DNA from: Sistotremastrum niveocremeum HHB9708
Lineage: Eukaryota; Basidiomycota; Agaricomycetes; Sistotremastrales; Sistotremastraceae
DNA length: 64,000 nt
Reading direction: 5' to 3'
Assembly (NCBI GenBank): GCA_001630475.1
Contig: KV419427.1
Span: 187,629 to 251,628 of the forward strand
The notes under the pieces were generated by a model that worked only from the letters and a program-made list of their open reading frames with translations, did no database searches and was not told where the DNA came from. The position numbers and the translations under genes were made by a program. Below, piece after piece: positions 59,976 to 64,000 of this stretch (the first letter of the stretch is position 1; the number at the start of each line of letters is the position of its first letter).

Positions 59976-60904
59976 GCGCTCCATATGCAGAGAATCTGAA
60001 CAGTCTGTCAACAAAGTCTTCGACCGGAGACTGTATAAGCGCCCGAACATCCTCTCGCCCACCACCTGCTCACCAACCGCTCGCTGATATATCCCCGTCA
60101 CAACTGCCTCACATACATGTAACATGGGCTAAAGGATACTACAGGAGCTAGGAGGTACGGAAAGCTTCGTTCATTTCACGTTTATTCACAAGTCACGACT
60201 AACACAGGTACACTTCGTTCATTCCCCCGACAACGTACTCTCCTTCGAAGCGTCGCGCAGGAACAGACATAGGTATGACATACCTCTATCTGGGACTGAA
60301 TCTATCGCGTTCACAGCAGCCATGAAATGCTGGAACACTGCAACACCAGACAAAACCGACCCACCTCCCAGACTCCATTCGGGACGAACGTCTCGCAAGT
60401 CATAAGTTCGGGTACATATCCCCGCTTGATAGCAAGATTCGTTGGAACATGAGCTGCAGACGAGGTCCGGGATTGGATGCGGCCAGCGATGGGTGAGGCA
60501 GCAGGTGGTTGCTGAGGATGGGAGGATTTGGAAGGAGGGGGAAGCTATCGTCAGGGCACGCCATTGTGATGGCATCGACGAGAACGGTGAGTCATAAATC
60601 TATACATTCATGTAGGTCATTGACACTAGCTCACTAGCTACATCCTCAGGTACTCCGTGCTGCTGGCCGCCGACTGAAAGCATGACCGACCGAGACGACC
60701 GCAGCAAGGCAGATCGAAGACTGAGGGTGGGAGATTGCCCATCTACTGCATATTGTTACCCTGAAGACACAGCGTAGTCAGAGGACGAGGAGATCTCGCT
60801 GGGTAGCCCATCATACTTCTACAAGGTGCGTATGATTCCTCTATTCATTACTTTCGGTTTTTCTTAATAACTACAGGCAGGCTTACGCGTCTGCAAGCGA
60901 ATCC

Positions 60905-61163
60905 ATGGATATACCTACCTCTACCATATTCCCCGACATAATCACCATCAATGGAGCAGTTCCGCCTGAGATACAAAGGCACATCACGCGCTCACGGCTG
61001 GCCTCCTGCGACAAGTTATTTTGTTGTGCAGGACACGGAAACACCCACGGGCAAAGAAGCTGGGTATCCATGGCATATCAATGGTCTGTATGGCAAATTA
61101 TCAGGTGTAGGGGATGATTACAGGCGTGCTGGCATCACATACTTGATGTCAGTCCAAATTTAA
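60905..61163 (+). other. coding-like fragment inside the transposon
   Basis: Two overlapping frames look coding-like: MDIPTSTIFPDIITINGAV, and a second containing HGWPPATSYFVVQDTE and GYPWHINGLYGKL. They could be exons of a captured gene or of the element's own protein. No family is recognised and no continuous model was built. Confidence 0.25.
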
Positions 61164-62674
61164 GAGAAAATGTCACTTTGTTGTAGTTTTCATGTATTAC
61201 GGGCTTAATATGATGGTGTGTGCACTGTATATGACCCCTATAATGATGTCTGCGGAAGATATACGTATTGCGAAAGTAGGACCCTTCACGGATGTTGATT
61301 GAAACGTCGTACGAACGGTTGAGCTCTTTTCGAGCGAGACCGGATACCTTGAAAATCAATTTTTCTTTTGCATAGATCGGACTGAAGAAATATATTCTTT
61401 ACATCATAAAACGTCTATGTACAACGGTACAGCATCTTTGATAGAGTTGTGAGTGTTTGACAAGGCTAACAATACTCATCTAATCTTCAGCGTGACAATC
61501 TCCGACGAGCGATGGCAGACGGAATTGTGTGACACTTGTGGTCACGGTTGAACATCACCCTCATCCTCTCGATATTGCAGCCTGTGTTGCGGCCTTGGGG
61601 CTTATGGTGAGCATCTAAACTTCTCAAGAATATCAGCTTTGCTGATCAGATCCCAATACTGCTTATTTTAGGAGTCCATGATAATCGTCTAACAAACATG
61701 TCGCTGGATTCGACAACCTGGCATCCAACGATCATAGCTCCTGCCGCGCGTATCCAGACCTCAAGATGTCTTCAGGTAGATGGAGGGATACGGAAGATAC
61801 CACGGAAGGATATGGTGGAGAGAAGAGTTGTCTGGCTGTCGAGACGCCAATCGTGCGTACCCTTTCGAAACTTTCATATGACGACCTGGACTGACCTGAT
61901 CTCTCCTGACTGTACAATCAGACTTAGACATTCACTTTCCCCGCCGACGACCTCTCCCCCTTACGCAAGATCACCACACCGCAATCGCTCTGCGATTGCT
62001 CGGACGCCTTTGGCATATACGCGGCAAGTGATCTTTATTCGTGTTGTCCATTCGACCGCAAGATCAACGAGGGTCTCAGTATAGCCTCAAGGTATTCGGT
62101 GAGCTCTTGAATAAGAGTCTTAGTATATTGACGCACACAGCACTTTGCAGCAGGTCCTGGACTCGGAGGCGAAGTGAAGTGACAGACGGCGAGGTGCGGA
62201 GGCTGAGCGAGAGGTTTGACAGAGGGAGATCACGGATGGCGCACTGGGGGATTGGCAGGGATACGAGAAGACTGCCTAAGCAAGAGCGTCGCGGATGGTG
62301 AGTGCGATCACCGTCAGTCTCGCAATAACGGCTCATGTTCCTATTTGCAAGCACATATCCTTGTTCGGCCTCCCTCAATACATCAGCCATCGTCGCCACC
62401 CCCTATCCTGCCGCTTCAGCAGTCCCTAAGCTTCAAGCAGGCTGTGCAGCAGCGCGCCGAGTTCATGTATGGTCAAGGTCCCAGCTGTATCCCCCTTCAT
62501 ACTGATATAAAGCGTGTAATTTACTGGATAACTGTAGCCTCAATTATCATTGAATATATCAACATGTAATCTTAACTACACAGGCTCCGACTCCTTTGAA
62601 CAGTGACCCCCAAGATAATGAATATTGACACTGAAAAGCTGTGTGTAACGACATTATAAGCGAAAAAGAAGCTC

Positions 62675-63114
62675 GGGATTGTGTAGCGCTGATTGAGACG
62701 ATCACGGCAACATATATATGTTGGGGTGTTGATGAAGGAGCAGTGGGAAGGTCGTGCTCATCGTCAGCGTCGACGGCGACGCAAGCGGCGGAAGCGAGGG
62801 CGGAGGGCGGAGCAGTGCCGAAGCGATCGGGAAGCGGGCGGAACGACCCGAAGGCGCATGGCGGGCTTCTGACGATGTGCCTGACATACTTCAGGGTCTT
62901 TGATGGTCTCGGCCACGTCTCGGTGTTAAGGATGGATAGCCCGGAGGGTCTTTCATTATTTACACTATTTACAGGACATCTCTCAGTGTCTAAGGCCACG
63001 GAAATTTGCTGGATTTCTGCTGGAAAGGGGATTGAGCCTACCGTACCATATTAGGTGCAAGTTGTTAGCCGAATCATACACCTAATTTGCTTTGTAATAG
63101 ATGAGGTACAGGTG
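62675..63114 (-). repeat. right terminal inverted repeat
   Basis: Reverse-complement partner of the left repeat. It has the same outer end, the same ATTAGGTG/CACCTAAT octamer pair and the same inner-end sequence, with many scattered differences. Similarity is highest in the outer half. Confidence 0.78.
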
Positions 63115-63381
63115 GCATCAGTTCGCAGGCCGTACCTGATCCTACCGGACCATCAATGTGCATCATCACTTGCCCACTTTTAGCCTTTTGGGCGAGAACC
63201 TCGATCAACTCTACCATGCGACCGACTTCGATCTTTCTACTCAGGAGCGCCTCTCTTCTATTGTGAGCGCCGTATCAAGGTCCCAGTCCGCATCACGATA
63301 AAGCATAGCGTATATGTGAAGCCTGCGACCCCGGTGTAGCCATCTGCAAGATGGCCAGGCCTCCCCACACCGACACCTGAG

Positions 63382-64000
63382 ATGGACAATGCAAGTCCCT
63401 TCAATACCTCCGCTGGCGGGGACGGTCCTTATGCTCCCGGAGAAGGTCTGAAGCTAGGGAGTCATCCGAGAACGGTCCTGCTGGTTTGGTTTTCCTCGCT
63501 TATTCTCGCCCAAGCTGGCCTTTTATTATTACTTCTCACTTTCTCTCTGTCCAAATCTATCACTCCGAGAGAACCTGCGTTGGTGAATTTGACCGTCATA
63601 TCGTTTCTCGGTACATTCATCTATCTGATTCTGTGAGTTATTCGTCGTTCAACTTGATAGCAAGGCTGGCGCTTGACCAATTATCATAAAGCTTTTACAA
63701 TGGGTCATGGATGGACCACTTACCCCCCTTCGCACCCTGCTTGATACAGACTGTCCTGAAGCACAGTTTCGACATAGGGTCAGTGAAGTGCATCAGGGTT
63801 TTTAAGATGCTGATGCCTGACAGATATCTTGTGGCGGTCCTAATACTCATTTTCGAGGTAGGGGAAACATCTCACTGACTATTTCCGGACTGAACGACTT
63901 GTCTGTTTAGACCTGGCGGTCTCTTCGACGCCTCAATAACGAGTCTGCCGACAGGGTGCGGGGCATACGACTGTATCTCGTGAGTCAGCCCATCAATCCC
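63382..64000 (+). CDS. 7TM receptor-like protein, partial
   Basis: 5' part of a multi-TM gene that continues past the window end. It starts MDNASPFNTSAGGDGPYA, then a TM segment (VLLVWFSSLILAQAGLLLLLL), LVNLTVISFLGTFIYLILL, a YNGS loop with PFAPCLIQTVLKHSF, then YLVAVLILIFE and TWRSLRRLN. Three introns are visible (donors GTGAGT, GTCAGT, GTAGGG) and a fourth begins at the edge. The pattern CLIQTVL with alternating hydrophobic helices is typical of orphan agaricomycete receptors. A transposon lies 268 nt upstream. Confidence 0.65.

Larger units (their letters stand above)
59550..63114. mobile_element. 3.6-kb DNA transposon with long terminal inverted repeats
   Basis: Inverted repeats of about 430 bp bound the unit (59550 to about 59975 and about 62675 to 63114), each starting CACCTGTACCTCATC from its outer end. 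A perfect 8-bp direct repeat, gcatcagt, flanks it at 59542-59549 and 63115-63122: a target-site duplication. The two repeats differ at many sites, so the insertion is not very recent. The interior (about 2.7 kb) has only broken-looking frames and no recognised transposase, so the copy is likely non-autonomous or its enzyme is unrecognised. An 8-bp target duplication fits hAT, P or KDZ/Zisupton-type elements; the family is not assigned. Confidence 0.8.

Noticed and set aside
59976-62674. KDZ/Zisupton or hAT transposase inside the element
   Set aside because: The 8-bp duplication suggested it, but none of the characteristic motifs could be found in any frame.
59550-63114. Reading the long repeats as LTRs
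   Set aside because: They are inverted, not direct, the flanking duplication is 8 bp, and no reverse transcriptase or integrase motif is seen.

Overview
The window looks like nuclear DNA of an agaricomycete (mushroom-forming basidiomycete). The evidence is genes split by many introns of about 40-70 nt, tightly packed genes on both strands, and typical families: expanded F-box proteins with the 'C-x-RWRRIA-N-PSLWTTI' signature, alpha-arrestins, a two-finger GATA factor with an AreA-type N-terminus, a Kre9/Knh1-like GPI protein and 7TM orphan receptors. Gene models were built by hand from frame, splice sites and comparison between paralogs inside the window. No search was run.

Left third (0.5-20 kb): five paralogous F-box genes (F1 to F5), one of them (F4) broken. 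They are interleaved with a C2H2 zinc-finger gene (ZF1), an alpha-arrestin (ARR1), a HIT hydrolase and a DUF4112 protein. All five F-box copies keep the same five-exon layout. Each ends in a tiny last exon coding CxCNL, and each has CGG direct repeats 100-160 nt upstream of the start.

Middle (20-46 kb): a GATA factor, a gene-poor stretch, two tandem alpha-arrestins (ARR2, ARR3), a hypothetical gene, an F-box-like/leucine-rich gene, an RNase P/MRP subunit of the POP5/RPP14 family, a multi-TM protein with a PPPY tail, a GPI-anchored Kre9/Knh1-domain protein, QCR6 (complex III hinge protein), a hypothetical protein and a GPCR-like 7TM protein.

Right third (47-64 kb): an MDR oxidoreductase, a disordered hypothetical protein, an HMG-box-like protein, a second zinc-finger gene (ZF2), the relic of a third (ZF3), and a 3,565-bp terminal-inverted-repeat DNA transposon. 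The transposon is flanked by a perfect 8-bp target duplication and sits just upstream of a 7TM receptor-like gene that runs off the window.

Main themes: (i) birth and decay of gene families, with intact, silenced and relic copies side by side (F-box, zinc finger, arrestin); (ii) two families that elsewhere act as ubiquitin-ligase adaptors (F-box and PPxY arrestins) in one neighbourhood, which may be coincidence; (iii) a structurally clear TIR element whose transposase family could not be identified.
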